Counted from the first letter of the stretch, positions 35,709-45,579 are shown. The stretch is 64,000 nt of DNA from Vallitalea longa (GCF_027923465.1 NZ_BRLB01000005.1:168927-232926), one strand, 5' to 3'. Translations and numbers: made by a program. The notes: generated by a model from the sequence alone, not told the origin.

Positions 35709-38700
35709 ATGAAACGAAATCTTAAAAGTAAGTTATGCTTAGTATTAACTATTATGGTAATAACTTTTACATTAGCTCCAAAAACATTGTTGGCAGCTAC
35801 AGAAAACGACAATAGTAAGCCGCAGACTATATATTTGAAAGGTGCAGAATTAAATGTTGAAGAAGTTTCTAAGGTTAAGAGTAGTGTTGAAGATATGAAT
35901 TACATTATTGCTTTTAATGGACCTATTGATGAAAATATGAAAGAAGAAGTAATAGAATTGGGTGCTGAACTAGTAGAATATATCCCTGATTTTTCATATT
36001 TATCAAGATTGTCCAGTGAGATAATTACAGATGTTGTTGATCTTCCTTTTGTTGAGGAAGTCATTGTATACCAACCAGAATATAAAATAAATCCACTGTT
36101 AGAACAAAATAGAAACAATTTAGTTAGAGATAATGGAAAAGTTGAAGTTAGAATAGCTACATTTGATGATCCTTCAGTCCTTGATGAATATATAGAAAAA
36201 ATAGAAGGAATTATAGTTGATACTACTAAAGACGAAGTTATTGTAGAGATGAATCGAAATGATATTGAACAGTTAGCTGAACTTAGTTCAGTTAAATATA
36301 TAGAGCCTATGGTTGAACGCGTTCTATTTAATGATGTAGCAAGAGGTTATATGGGTGTTAATAATCTTGCACTTACTGGATATGAAGGCCAAGGTCAAGT
36401 TGTATGTGTATGTGATACTGGTATAGATACTGGTGTTAACAATAGTAATATGCATAAAGATTTCCAAGGTAGAATAGATGCTATTTATCCACTTGGTAGA
36501 TCAACAGCTGATGACGTTCATGGTCATGGTACTCATGTATCAGGTTCAGTATTAGGAAGTGGAGACCGTTCAAATGGTCAGATTACAGGTATTGCTCCAG
36601 AAGCACACCTTGTAATGCAATCAGTATTAGATTCAGGTGGCGGACTTGGAGGTCTTCCAAATGATCTTAATACATTGTTCCAACAAGGTAATAATGCCGG
36701 TGCTCGTATTCATACTAATTCATGGGGAGCTGCTGTTGGTGGTCAATATACTGCAGATTCTCAAGATGTTGATGAATATGTGTGGAATAATGATGATATG
36801 ATAATTCTTTTCTCAGCAGGAAACTCAGGTGATGGTTATTCTGGAACTCAATATAATTCAATAGGAGCACCAGGTACTGCTAAAAACTGTATTACTGTAG
36901 GTGCAACTGAAAACAATCGTCCTAGCAAAGGTACTGCAGGCGACAATCCTGATGAGATCGCTTATTTCTCAAGTCGTGGAGATTGTGATGACGGAAGAAC
37001 TAAACCTGATATCGTAGCACCAGGTACTTGGATTCTTTCTACAAAATCATCTGTAGCTCCTGTAAGTAATTATTGGGAAGATTACGATACTTATTATGCA
37101 TATATGGGTGGAACATCAATGTCTACTCCATTAACTGCAGGTGCAGTAGCAGTAGCTCGTGAATACATGGTAGATGAATGGAACCATACACCAAGTGCAG
37201 CAATGATGAAAGCTGCTATAATCAATGGTGGTACTGATTTAGGCTTTGGTTTCCCAAGCCGTGATCAAGGATGGGGACGTATTAGCTTAGAAGATTCATT
37301 AAGAAGTAAAGAATATGAATATGTAGATCAAGATTATAGTTTAGCTACTAATCAAACTAAAAACTTCACTTATGCTGTTGAGTCAACTAATACTCCATTA
37401 AGAGTAACTCTAGTATGGTCAGATTATCCAGGATCAACTTCAGCATCTAAAGCTTTAGTTAATGACTTAGATGTTAAAATAACATCTCCATCAGGAACAG
37501 TATATTATGGTAATGATTTCAGTCAACCATATGATACTAGTTACGATAGAGTTAATAACGTAGAAAATATTTACATTAATAACCCAGAGATTGGAAATTA
37601 TACAGTTGAAGTAAAAGGATATAATGTTCCACAAGGACCTCAACCATTTGCTCTTTTCTCATCAGGGGACTTCGGTACTGCTGTAGTAGATGATGAAGAT
37701 CCAACATGTAGTATTACTTCACCTAACAATGGTGCTACAGTTGATGGAATGTTAACTATAAATGCTAATGCAACTGATAATGTAGCAGTTGAGAAAGTTG
37801 AATTTTATGTTGATAATAATAAAATAGGAGAAGATAATCAGGCTCCTTACAGCTATGATTTCAATACTGCTAGCGTAAATAATGGTAATCATGATCTTAA
37901 GGTAAAAGCAATTGATACATCTGCTAATGTAGGAACTTCTAATGTTATAGCAGTTACAGTAAATAATATAACAGATACAGAAGATCCAACATGTAGTATC
38001 ACATCTCCTAATAATGGTGCTACAGTTGATGGTACTATCACAATAAATGCTGATGCAACTGACGATGTAGCAGTTGCAAAAGTTGAATTTTATGTTGATA
38101 ATAATAAAATAGGTGAAGATACTAATGCACCTTATACTTATGACTGGGACACTACTAGTGTCAGTAATGCAGATCATAGTTTGAAAGTAAAAGCAATAGA
38201 CACATCTAATAAAGAAGGTTTATCTAATGAAATTACAGTTACTGTAGATAATACTACAACTGTAGGTTATGTAACTGAAACTTATACAGGAACTGCAAGT
38301 ATTTTTGGTAATGCACAAGTTGATCTTAATGTAACTGCTCCTGGTACTATTGATTTAGAAATATCAGGAAGCAACACATCACTTAAAATGAAATTATACG
38401 ATCCTAATAATAATCAAATAGGTAATAGTAAAAATTCAATCTCTTATGATGCAACTGAAACAGGAACATATTCAATAGTAATATCAGCATTCAGTTTCTT
38501 TGATACTGATTTTACTTTAACTGCAACATATCCTGTTGAATCAACTCAAAGTTTCGAAATTGATAAACTAGATGCAGCTGTTGTTGAATTACCTGACCTA
38601 GCTGTATCAGAAGAAAATGCTTTCAATGAAGGCGATATCATTAATGATGTTATCTCAATCAACACTAATGCAGACGAAAAGACAACAATAGAAGTTGTAG

Positions 38701-38879
38701 AATTATATATTGATGATAACAAAGTTAACGAATATTCAGGTGTTCCAGAGGTTATAGAGTGGGATACTACAACTGTAGATAATGGAGAACATACTATCCA
38801 GATCAAAGTTATTGATGAAGATGGTAATGTTATTCCTTCTATAGTGATGAATATTATCGTAGAAAACATTATAGAATAA
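35709..38879 (+). CDS. Secreted subtilisin-family (S8) serine protease with Ig-like repeats
   Basis: A 1056-residue exported protease. A signal peptide (LCLVLTIMVITFTLAPKTLLAA) and an N-terminal inhibitor-like region (about 35-205) precede the S8 domain with the full triad: Asp in VCDTGIDTG (about 236), His in HGHGTHVSG (about 275) and Ser in GGTSMSTPLTAG (about 469). A beta-rich domain follows (540-655), then two nearly identical Ig-like repeats (DPTCSITSPNNGATVDG, about 659-755 and 757-850), a PPC-like domain (GTASIFGNAQVDLNV, 860-945) and a partial third Ig-like domain. TAGGAGGAATTGAG precedes the ATG. It stands alone between a long leader and a terminator, and probably degrades external protein or matures surface proteins. 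Confidence 0.94.
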   Translation: MKRNLKSKLCLVLTIMVITFTLAPKTLLAATENDNSKPQTIYLKGAELNVEEVSKVKSSVEDMNYIIAFNGPIDENMKEEVIELGAELVEYIPDFSYLSRLSSEIITDVVDLPFVEEVIVYQPEYKINPLLEQNRNNLVRDNGKVEVRIATFDDPSVLDEYIEKIEGIIVDTTKDEVIVEMNRNDIEQLAELSSVKYIEPMVERVLFNDVARGYMGVNNLALTGYEGQGQVVCVCDTGIDTGVNNSNMHKDFQGRIDAIYPLGRSTADDVHGHGTHVSGSVLGSGDRSNGQITGIAPEAHLVMQSVLDSGGGLGGLPNDLNTLFQQGNNAGARIHTNSWGAAVGGQYTADSQDVDEYVWNNDDMIILFSAGNSGDGYSGTQYNSIGAPGTAKNCITVGATENNRPSKGTAGDNPDEIAYFSSRGDCDDGRTKPDIVAPGTWILSTKSSVAPVSNYWEDYDTYYAYMGGTSMSTPLTAGAVAVAREYMVDEWNHTPSAAMMKAAIINGGTDLGFGFPSRDQGWGRISLEDSLRSKEYEYVDQDYSLATNQTKNFTYAVESTNTPLRVTLVWSDYPGSTSASKALVNDLDVKITSPSGTVYYGNDFSQPYDTSYDRVNNVENIYINNPEIGNYTVEVKGYNVPQGPQPFALFSSGDFGTAVVDDEDPTCSITSPNNGATVDGMLTINANATDNVAVEKVEFYVDNNKIGEDNQAPYSYDFNTASVNNGNHDLKVKAIDTSANVGTSNVIAVTVNNITDTEDPTCSITSPNNGATVDGTITINADATDDVAVAKVEFYVDNNKIGEDTNAPYTYDWDTTSVSNADHSLKVKAIDTSNKEGLSNEITVTVDNTTTVGYVTETYTGTASIFGNAQVDLNVTAPGTIDLEISGSNTSLKMKLYDPNNNQIGNSKNSISYDATETGTYSIVISAFSFFDTDFTLTATYPVESTQSFEIDKLDAAVVELPDLAVSEENAFNEGDIINDVISINTNADEKTTIEVVELYIDDNKVNEYSGVPEVIEWDTTTVDNGEHTIQIKVIDEDGNVIPSIVMNIIVENIIE
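37699..38250 (+). repeat. Tandem ~280-bp coding repeat in the subtilisin gene
   Basis: The two Ig-like domain units starting near 37699 and 37980 are very similar in DNA as well as protein (both open with GAAGATCCAACATGTAGTAT). This indicates a recent duplication or homogenisation inside the gene. Confidence 0.85.
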
Positions 38880-38946
38880 AAGCGTTTTGTTCAGTTAAAG
38901 AACATAAGTAACAATAAGTTAGAATATATTGAATAATATTTTTCAA

Positions 38947-38979
38947 AGCTATCAAAACATTTTTGATAGCTATTTTTTA
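38947..38979 (+). terminator. Terminator of the subtilisin gene
   Basis: AGCTATCAAAA-cat-TTTTGATAGCT followed by ATTTTTT. Confidence 0.92.
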
Positions 38980-38980
38980 A

Positions 38981-39032
38981 TTAAATAGAAAATGCTACTT
39001 TCTATTTTCCTTAAATTTTCTATGAGGAATAG
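38981..39032 (+). repeat. Dispersed ~54-bp hairpin repeat, copy C
   Basis: It again begins right after a terminator T-run. The hairpin is TAGAAA/TTTCTA with an inner T-A pair; it shares the CTACTTTCTATTTT block with copy B and ends in ATAG. Confidence 0.6.
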
Positions 39033-39153
39033 CCCCTTTTTCTAAATAAATAATAATTTGAAACACAAAAATTGAAAACAGTACACATATAGATTATAAT
39101 TTATATTATTAAAGAAGATATACAATAAATACTAAAGGCTAGGATGTTGGTAT

Positions 39154-40308
39154 ATGACGAAATCAAGAAAATCACTATATTATGTGATTGATATTATAAC
39201 CATAATTATTTTTTATTTTGCTTTTACTTATGAAGGGGCAAAAGATAATAGATTTGTTCTGCTGATAATATTGTTTATGGCATATTTGACTATGAGTATG
39301 ATTAAGTATTTTTTTAGTGACAATAGAGTAAAGGCTATTTCATTAATAATAAAAATATTATTATTGCTGTTTATTGAAGTCAATTCAAAATATGCTATAA
39401 ATTATTTTATACATGCAGTATATTTACTGATAATGATAGATTCTACTTTTTTACTTAATCTAAGAAGTAGTTATATAATCAATTTCTTATCATTTATTGG
39501 ATCCATGTATAAATTCATCAATCTGATTTCTATAAATAATACTATTTCTAATATTTCGCAGATGTTTCTTTTTATATTGATCAATTCACTAGTTATTGTC
39601 ATATTGGGATTTGCTAAGTATCATCAAGAAGGAAGAGAAAAGATTGATAACCTATATAAAGAATTATTGAAGGCTCATAAGAAATTACAGGATTATGCTG
39701 ATAAAATTAAAGATCTGACTGTTGTAGAAGAGAGAAATAAAATAGCTAGAGACCTTCATGATACTCTTGGACATGATATGACTGGTCTTATAATGCAACT
39801 TGAGATGGTTAGCACTATGATGGATGAAGATATAGATAGTGCAAAAAATCTCATGGAAGATTCTAAGACAAACGCTAGGAGTAGCTTGAAAAAAGTTAGA
39901 GAGATTGTAGAAACCTTTAAGGATGAAAGTGAAAAGAGTAATGATGTAGATGATATTAGAGAACTTGTTGATGAGTTTTCTAGAAAAACCGGTATTAGTA
40001 TAAATTTTAAGGTTGTGGGAGATAAGGTGATTTTTGGACCTGATGTTACCATAACTTTGTATAGGGTCATTCAAGAAGCGATGACTAATGCAGTTAGGCA
40101 TGGGAGAGCTAAGGAAATAAGTATTGTGATTATGTATGATGTAGATAGGATTGGGTTTAGTATAGTGGATAACGGTGCTGGATGTGATAAAGTGGTAGAA
40201 GGATATGGATTAAGAGGAATGAAAGAGAGAGTTGATCTGTTAGGAGGAGAGCTTTGGTATGAGAGTAAAGATGGATTCCAAATTGGTGGGAACATCTTGT
40301 TGAAATAG
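39154..40308 (+). CDS. Sensor histidine kinase (NarL/DesK type, HisKA_3)
   Basis: The sensor of a two-component system. The N-terminal 160 residues form five to six membrane helices with hardly any extracellular loops, as in intramembrane-sensing kinases such as DesK or LiaS. A coiled-coil linker (NLYKELLKAHKKLQDYADKI) leads to the HisKA_3 phosphoacceptor ERNKIARDLHDTLGHDMTGL, in which the first His of the LHDTLGH stretch is the site. The ATPase part has the N box IQEAMTNAVRHG and the GYGLRGMKERVDLLGG motif. The ribosome binding site before ATG 39154 is weak (AGGATGTTGG). It is followed 26 bases later by its response regulator. Confidence 0.93.
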   Translation: MTKSRKSLYYVIDIITIIIFYFAFTYEGAKDNRFVLLIILFMAYLTMSMIKYFFSDNRVKAISLIIKILLLLFIEVNSKYAINYFIHAVYLLIMIDSTFLLNLRSSYIINFLSFIGSMYKFINLISINNTISNISQMFLFILINSLVIVILGFAKYHQEGREKIDNLYKELLKAHKKLQDYADKIKDLTVVEERNKIARDLHDTLGHDMTGLIMQLEMVSTMMDEDIDSAKNLMEDSKTNARSSLKKVREIVETFKDESEKSNDVDDIRELVDEFSRKTGISINFKVVGDKVIFGPDVTITLYRVIQEAMTNAVRHGRAKEISIVIMYDVDRIGFSIVDNGAGCDKVVEGYGLRGMKERVDLLGGELWYESKDGFQIGGNILLK

Positions 40309-40334
40309 AATGTATAGATGGAGGAAATAAGAGG

Positions 40335-40982
40335 ATGATAAGAGTATTGTTGGTTGATGACCAGGATATTTTGTTGCAGGGATTGAGTATGATATTGGAG
40401 CGGGAGAATGATATTAAGGTAATAGGTGGAGTGAAGAATGGGGAGGAAGCTGTTAAGAGGTGTAAGAGAGAAAGTATAGATGTGGTATTGATGGATATTA
40501 GGATGCCTATTATGAATGGTGTGGAAGCTACAAGAGAGATAAAAAAACATAGGGAAGACATCAAAATTATTGTATTGACTACTTTCAATGATGATGAATA
40601 TATTTTTGATTCTCTTAAGTATGGAGCTTCAGGATATTTGTTGAAGGATGCTATGCCTAAGGAGATATCTGAAGCTATACGAACTGTGTACGATGGAGGT
40701 ACGTTGATTAATCCAGCTGTGGCAACTAAGGTTATGGACAGGTTTAAAGAGTTTGCTAGTAATGAATATGAATCTGAATCTTTGGAACAGGTGAATAAAT
40801 TAACTGATAGGGAGAAAAATATTTGTAGTCTACTGGCAGAAGGATTGAATAATAGAGAGATAGCAGATGAATTATTCTTGAGTCAGGGGACGGTCAAAAA
40901 TCATATCACGAATATATTAGGTAAATTGAATCTTAGAGACCGAACGCAATTGGCTATTTTTGCAATAAAAAATAAGATATAG
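40335..40982 (+). CDS. NarL/LuxR-family response regulator
   Basis: The DNA-binding partner of the kinase. The receiver domain (1-120) has the acidic pair VDDQD, the phosphoacceptor Asp in VLMDIRMPIMNG, the Thr in VLTTFNDDEY and the Lys in YLLKDAMP. The C-terminal LuxR helix-turn-helix is LTDREKNICSLLAEGLNNRE with LFLSQGTVKNHITNILGKL. The 215-aa length is standard. GGAGGAAATAAGAGG precedes the ATG. It probably controls the downstream lipoprotein and ABC-2 exporter genes, the usual arrangement of such systems. Confidence 0.95.
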   Translation: MIRVLLVDDQDILLQGLSMILERENDIKVIGGVKNGEEAVKRCKRESIDVVLMDIRMPIMNGVEATREIKKHREDIKIIVLTTFNDDEYIFDSLKYGASGYLLKDAMPKEISEAIRTVYDGGTLINPAVATKVMDRFKEFASNEYESESLEQVNKLTDREKNICSLLAEGLNNREIADELFLSQGTVKNHITNILGKLNLRDRTQLAIFAIKNKI

Positions 40983-41103
40983 GCAATAATGATTTGTGCC
41001 AAAAGTCATGGGTTGATTGTGACATCAGATACATGTTGTATTTTCCATTATAGTGTATATTAATTAAAGGAAGATTAATAACTGGAGGATAGAGGTGCAT
41101 TAT

Positions 41104-42045
41104 ATGAAGAAATTAAAAGAAATTATATCCATTTGTATTGTATTAATAGTTCTGACGGGGTGTTCAACAAAAGCATATATAGATTATAATAATGCAATTG
41201 TTAAGACTGAATCTGAGAAAACTGGTAAACAATCTATAGAAATCAAGTTGGATATTGATTTTGATACACAAGGTTTGTCATTGGAAGAAGTCAAGCTGTT
41301 AAATTATTATAGTGAAATGATGTATCAGCTTACTAATAAGTATGATATGGATGATGATAAGATAGCTACAGATGTTTATATGAATTTAGGCGGAATCGGA
41401 CTGGATTCTAATTACTATAAAGATGGTGATGAACAATATGTAAAAATTCCAGTACTCAATAAATACATTAATCTAACAAAAGAAAAATTTATCAATAATG
41501 AATATAATGATATATTCAAAGCGGTTTCGGATAAATGGTTAGATTTATTAAAGGAAGAAAATGTTCTCAAGGGTAATGATACTATAGTAGATACAAAGGA
41601 AGGGCAAGTAAAAGCTAAAGAAGTAACGATTAATATCCAGGATGAACAATTAAATGAATTAAGTAAAGTCATTATTGATACTATAATTGATTCTGGAATC
41701 TTAGAAGATTTCATTTATGTAATTGATGACGAGGGAAATACAGATAAGATAAGAAAAGAGGATGTTGTAGAAGTTATTAATGAAGCTTTTTCAAATCTTA
41801 TTTTTGATAGTTTTGAAGCTAAGGCTTATATTGATTTTGATGGATACCTTATCGAAGAAAATATAGAGATGAATATGAGAATTTCTGAAAAGATGAATGG
41901 TAAACCAATAGCCATTAAATTATCTTTTAACAATAAATATTGGGATATAGGTAAAAAACAAGTTATAGATATTCCTGATATTGCAGAGGATGACATTATT
42001 GAGATGAAAGAATTAAAAGATCTAGATTCAATCCTAGGTTTATAA
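41104..42045 (+). CDS. Lipoprotein of unknown function linked to the ABC-2 exporter
   Basis: A 313-residue exported lipoprotein: a signal peptide (ISICIVLIVLTGC) with lipobox LTGC near residue 20, then a mostly beta and helical acidic domain of no family I recognise. Its alternating stretches (VYMNLGGIGLDSNYYKDGDEQYVKIP, given here only in part: YMNLGG, EQYVKIP) resemble the large LolA/LppX-like half-barrel lipoproteins in rhythm, but this is an impression. AGGATAGAGGTG lies before ATG 41104; the GTG at 41095 is inside that site. Position between the two-component genes and the exporter suggests an accessory or substrate-binding role. Confidence 0.75.
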   Translation: MKKLKEIISICIVLIVLTGCSTKAYIDYNNAIVKTESEKTGKQSIEIKLDIDFDTQGLSLEEVKLLNYYSEMMYQLTNKYDMDDDKIATDVYMNLGGIGLDSNYYKDGDEQYVKIPVLNKYINLTKEKFINNEYNDIFKAVSDKWLDLLKEENVLKGNDTIVDTKEGQVKAKEVTINIQDEQLNELSKVIIDTIIDSGILEDFIYVIDDEGNTDKIRKEDVVEVINEAFSNLIFDSFEAKAYIDFDGYLIEENIEMNMRISEKMNGKPIAIKLSFNNKYWDIGKKQVIDIPDIAEDDIIEMKELKDLDSILGL

Positions 42046-42082
42046 ATTAGAAGAAAAAAATATATCTAGAAGGAGTATATGT

Positions 42083-43018
42083 ATGGAATTATTGACTGTA
42101 TCACATTTGAAAAAATATTTTAAAGACATAAAAGCTGTTGATGATATTTCATTTAATATAGTTGAAGGAGAAATATTGGGACTGCTTGGACCAAATGGGG
42201 CGGGTAAGTCTACTACTATTTCAATGATTTCAACTCTACTTAAGCCAGATGCTGGTATTATTGAATATAAAGGTAAGGATATTGTAAAAAGTCCACAAGC
42301 GATTCAAGGTAATCTAGGGTATGTACCTCAAGAGATAGCACTTTATCCTAATCTTACAGGGAAAGAAAATCTTGAATTTTGGGGTAGAGCTTATGGATTG
42401 AAAGGTAAGAAACTTAGGGATAGGATTAAGAGGATTTCTGAGATTATAGGTATAACTGAAAGACTGAAAAATAAAGTGGAACAATATTCAGGAGGTATGC
42501 AAAGAAGGCTCAACATAGGTGCTGCACTTCTTCATGAACCTGAGTTGATTATAATGGATGAACCAACTGTTGGAATTGATCCCCAGTCGAGAAAACATAT
42601 TCTGGATACTGTTCTAGAACTTAATAAAGAAGGTATGACAGTAATATATACTAGTCATTATATGGAAGAAGTAGAATATATCTGCAACAGAGTATGTATT
42701 ATGGATAATGGTAAGATCATTGCAAATGGGACTAAAGAGGAATTAGTTGATCTGATTGAAGACAAAAAGCGTATTCTTGTAAAAGTTGATAATGCTGATG
42801 ACGAATTAATAAAAAATATAAGTAACGTAGAACAGGTATCAGATGTCAATTACGAAGATAATACAATAATAATAACAGTCAATAATGGGAAAGAGACTTT
42901 TAAAGGAATTATAGATGTTCTAAATAATACAGATATCAATATCCGTTCAATAGACATTAATGAACCTAACTTAGAAACGGTCTTTTTACACTTAACAGGA
43001 AAGGCACTTAGAGATTAG
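42083..43018 (+). CDS. ABC-2 exporter ATP-binding protein
   Basis: The energy-providing subunit of a DrrAB-type exporter for drugs, lipids or peptides. The 311-residue protein has Walker A GPNGAGKSTT, the Q-loop VPQEIALYPNLTGKENL, the signature QYSGGMQRRL, Walker B LIIMDEPTVGIDPQSR and the switch His in YTSHYMEE. After the ATPase core a C-terminal domain of about 80 residues ends in NLETVFLHLTGKALRD, typical for the group. AGAAGGAGTATATGT precedes the ATG. Two membrane genes follow with 16 and 0 bases between, so the three genes form a unit. Confidence 0.95.
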   Translation: MELLTVSHLKKYFKDIKAVDDISFNIVEGEILGLLGPNGAGKSTTISMISTLLKPDAGIIEYKGKDIVKSPQAIQGNLGYVPQEIALYPNLTGKENLEFWGRAYGLKGKKLRDRIKRISEIIGITERLKNKVEQYSGGMQRRLNIGAALLHEPELIIMDEPTVGIDPQSRKHILDTVLELNKEGMTVIYTSHYMEEVEYICNRVCIMDNGKIIANGTKEELVDLIEDKKRILVKVDNADDELIKNISNVEQVSDVNYEDNTIIITVNNGKETFKGIIDVLNNTDINIRSIDINEPNLETVFLHLTGKALRD

Positions 43019-43034
43019 AGAGGGTGAACCTAAT

Positions 43035-44375
43035 TTGAAACTTATATATATTATAAGCAAAGATATTAAAAAGATCATATATGATAAAAAATTATTGGCT
43101 ATCATAATTTTGATGCCTATAGTTCTTATGACCATATTGGGATTTTCCCTAAGTAATATGTTTGGGGATAGTGAATCTTCTATAGGTTCTGTTAATGTTG
43201 CGGTTGTAAAGAAATATAATGTAGAAGAAGATATTGAAAGATTTCAAGAGACTATGAAAAATGGTATTTTTGCTAATGGAATAGATGAAAAGAGCCGAAA
43301 AAGTCTTTTATCTATTGGTGATGATTACAATGTAGAAAATATATTTTTTGAATTCCTAGATTCGGATGGTGTCAAAAAACTTATGTCCTATTCTATTGAG
43401 GATGAAGAAAATGCAAAAGCAATGTTAGAAGAAGAACAAATAGATGCAGTAGTCATATTACCTGAGAATTATATATATAACACATATATGAATTATATTT
43501 TACCTATAAGAAATATAGTTGATATAGAAGTAATTAAACATACTGATTCTTATATCAGAGGTAGTGTTGTTGAAGAAATCATTAGTGGATTCAGTGAAAC
43601 CATGAATAACTATTGTTTGGATAAAGAGGTTTTCACCGATCAAGTTCAGAGATTGAGCAATATGGAGACTGCATTTGAAGGAATAGAATATTTGATGGAA
43701 CAATTGAATGATAAAGTTTCAGATAATTATTCTATAGAGAGAATCACCGTAGAGGGAAAAAAGAACATCACAAGTTTTCAATACTATGCTGTGGCTATGA
43801 TGGCGATGTTCATATTATACAGTGCCAGTAATGGTGGAAGACTGTTACTGGAAGAAAAAGATAATATAACTTATCAAAGGAATAGAGTAGCAGGAGTGCC
43901 ACTCAGCAAAATAATGGTAAGCAATTTTTCAATGATCTTCGTAATATCAATGTTACAGTCATTAGTTATGATATTATATTCTAGTATTATATTAAAAATA
44001 GATTGGGGAGATATTGGACTTGTCTTATTAACTGTAATCAGTAGTAGTGTGGCTATTGGTGGATTAGGTATTTTTATTTCGACAATAACCCTGATTGCTG
44101 GAAATTATAAGTTCGCTAATGTATTTGAATTAGGAATCATTCAGTTTCTAGCATTGATAGGAGGAAGTTTTGTACCAGTAGAGACTCTGCCGGCTTTCAT
44201 GAACAAGTTATCTTATCTTTCTACTAGTGGAGTTGTAATAAAAATATATACAGGTATTATGAGAAACAATAAATTCATTGACATGCTAAGCAATTATGCT
44301 ATTTTGGTTAGTACTGGTGCCATATTCATAATAATATCTGCTATTATAATAAATACAAGAAGGGAGGCAATATAG
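43035..44375 (+). CDS. ABC-2 type transporter permease
   Basis: A membrane subunit of the exporter. It has one N-terminal helix (LLAIIILMPIVLMTILGFSL), a large extracytoplasmic domain of about 210 residues, then five to six C-terminal helices, the classical ABC-2 layout with YhgE-like large loop. The segment YQRNRVAGVPLSKIMVSNF is the cytoplasmic loop before the second helix group that contacts the ATPase. The start codon is TTG at 43035 after AGAGAGGGTGAACC. It is 446 aa long and ends directly before the next permease start, and both share the same topology, so they probably form a heterodimer. Confidence 0.9.
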   Translation: MKLIYIISKDIKKIIYDKKLLAIIILMPIVLMTILGFSLSNMFGDSESSIGSVNVAVVKKYNVEEDIERFQETMKNGIFANGIDEKSRKSLLSIGDDYNVENIFFEFLDSDGVKKLMSYSIEDEENAKAMLEEEQIDAVVILPENYIYNTYMNYILPIRNIVDIEVIKHTDSYIRGSVVEEIISGFSETMNNYCLDKEVFTDQVQRLSNMETAFEGIEYLMEQLNDKVSDNYSIERITVEGKKNITSFQYYAVAMMAMFILYSASNGGRLLLEEKDNITYQRNRVAGVPLSKIMVSNFSMIFVISMLQSLVMILYSSIILKIDWGDIGLVLLTVISSSVAIGGLGIFISTITLIAGNYKFANVFELGIIQFLALIGGSFVPVETLPAFMNKLSYLSTSGVVIKIYTGIMRNNKFIDMLSNYAILVSTGAIFIIISAIIINTRREAI

Positions 44376-45536
44376 ATGTTTGCAGTCCTAAAAGTCAAAA
44401 TCTTGGGTTGTAAAAAGGAGTTACCATTATTACTTTGCTTTATTGCAATGATGTTAATCTTCACTTATATATTTGGAGCTTCATTTACTTCTGACGACAA
44501 TAAACCTAAAGTGAGTGTTGTAGATAATATAGATAGTGATATAAGCAGAATGATGATTTCCAAGTTAAAGGATAGTAATAATATAGAAATAGAAGAGACC
44601 AGTTATGAAGCAGCAGAAAGTGATGTAGAGAATTCAAAATCAATATCGGCAATAGTTTTCAATCAAAGCAAGAACAACGACATTAATCTATCTATAATGT
44701 ATATTAATGAAACTACTGATATAATGATGGTTAAGAATCTATTACAGTCAGCTGTTATGACATTCCGTAATAATATAAATCTTACAGATATTACTTATGA
44801 GTATCTTAATAGCAAAAATATTGAGATAGATAAAGATTTACTAAGCAAAAATATTATGAATGATCTAGAAAAGCTGAAGGATAAAAGAATTTTTTATAAG
44901 ATTGATTCTTCGTTTATAGATAGCACTTATGATGGATACGATAACCTAAAGCAATCTCTAGCTGGATTTTCATTGTTCTTTTCAATGTTCCTGGTTTTCT
45001 TCGGAATAGGAACCATTATAGAAGAAAAGAAGAACTATGTATGGCAACGACAATTAGTATCTCCCATAAAAAATAGTGCTATATTATCAGGAAATCTGAT
45101 GGCAACTTTCATTGTTGGTTTTTTGAATATATTTGTAATGGTTTATGCAGGAAAATATTTATTCCATGTAGATTGGGGTAAAAGTGACCTTGGAATATTA
45201 TTGATATTAGGAGCTTTTATATTTACTGTTACATGCCTTGGATTATTTATATCATCATTTTTCAAGACACAGCAGCAATTATCAGCAATAGTTCCTGTAA
45301 TTACAGTAAGCACATCTATGTTAGGTGGTTGTATGTGGCCTTTGGAGATGATTAAATCAAAGACATTATTATTCATAGCTAACCTTACTCCGCAAAAATG
45401 GGCTTTGGAAGGAATTAAGGATATGATAATGTATGGTCATGGAATAGATGCGGTAGTTACACCTGTATTGGTTTTACTCTTGATGGGTATAGTATATCTA
45501 ATATTAGGTACTAGATTTATACGTATGAAAAATTAA
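44376..45536 (+). CDS. ABC-2 type transporter permease
   Basis: The second membrane subunit (386 aa), with the same layout as its neighbour: a first helix (LPLLLCFIAMMLIFTYIFGA), an extracellular domain of about 150 residues, the loop WQRQLVSPIKNSAILSGNL, and five C-terminal helices with the ABC-2 family block LGGCMWPLEMI followed by NLTPQKWALEGIKDMI. GGGAGGCAATATAG precedes the ATG, which lies immediately after the stop of the upstream permease, so translation is coupled. It ends the two-component/exporter cluster. Confidence 0.92.
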   Translation: MFAVLKVKILGCKKELPLLLCFIAMMLIFTYIFGASFTSDDNKPKVSVVDNIDSDISRMMISKLKDSNNIEIEETSYEAAESDVENSKSISAIVFNQSKNNDINLSIMYINETTDIMMVKNLLQSAVMTFRNNINLTDITYEYLNSKNIEIDKDLLSKNIMNDLEKLKDKRIFYKIDSSFIDSTYDGYDNLKQSLAGFSLFFSMFLVFFGIGTIIEEKKNYVWQRQLVSPIKNSAILSGNLMATFIVGFLNIFVMVYAGKYLFHVDWGKSDLGILLILGAFIFTVTCLGLFISSFFKTQQQLSAIVPVITVSTSMLGGCMWPLEMIKSKTLLFIANLTPQKWALEGIKDMIMYGHGIDAVVTPVLVLLLMGIVYLILGTRFIRMKN

Positions 45537-45579
45537 TATGAAAAAAAAAATCTAAATCGGAACTTGTTATATTGGTTTA

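Noticed and set aside
40071..40588. Two minus-strand frames of ~150 codons over the kinase/regulator junction
   Set aside because: They cover conserved kinase and receiver motifs read on the plus strand; their sequences are Ser/Leu/Ile-rich, typical of antisense shadows in AT-rich DNA.
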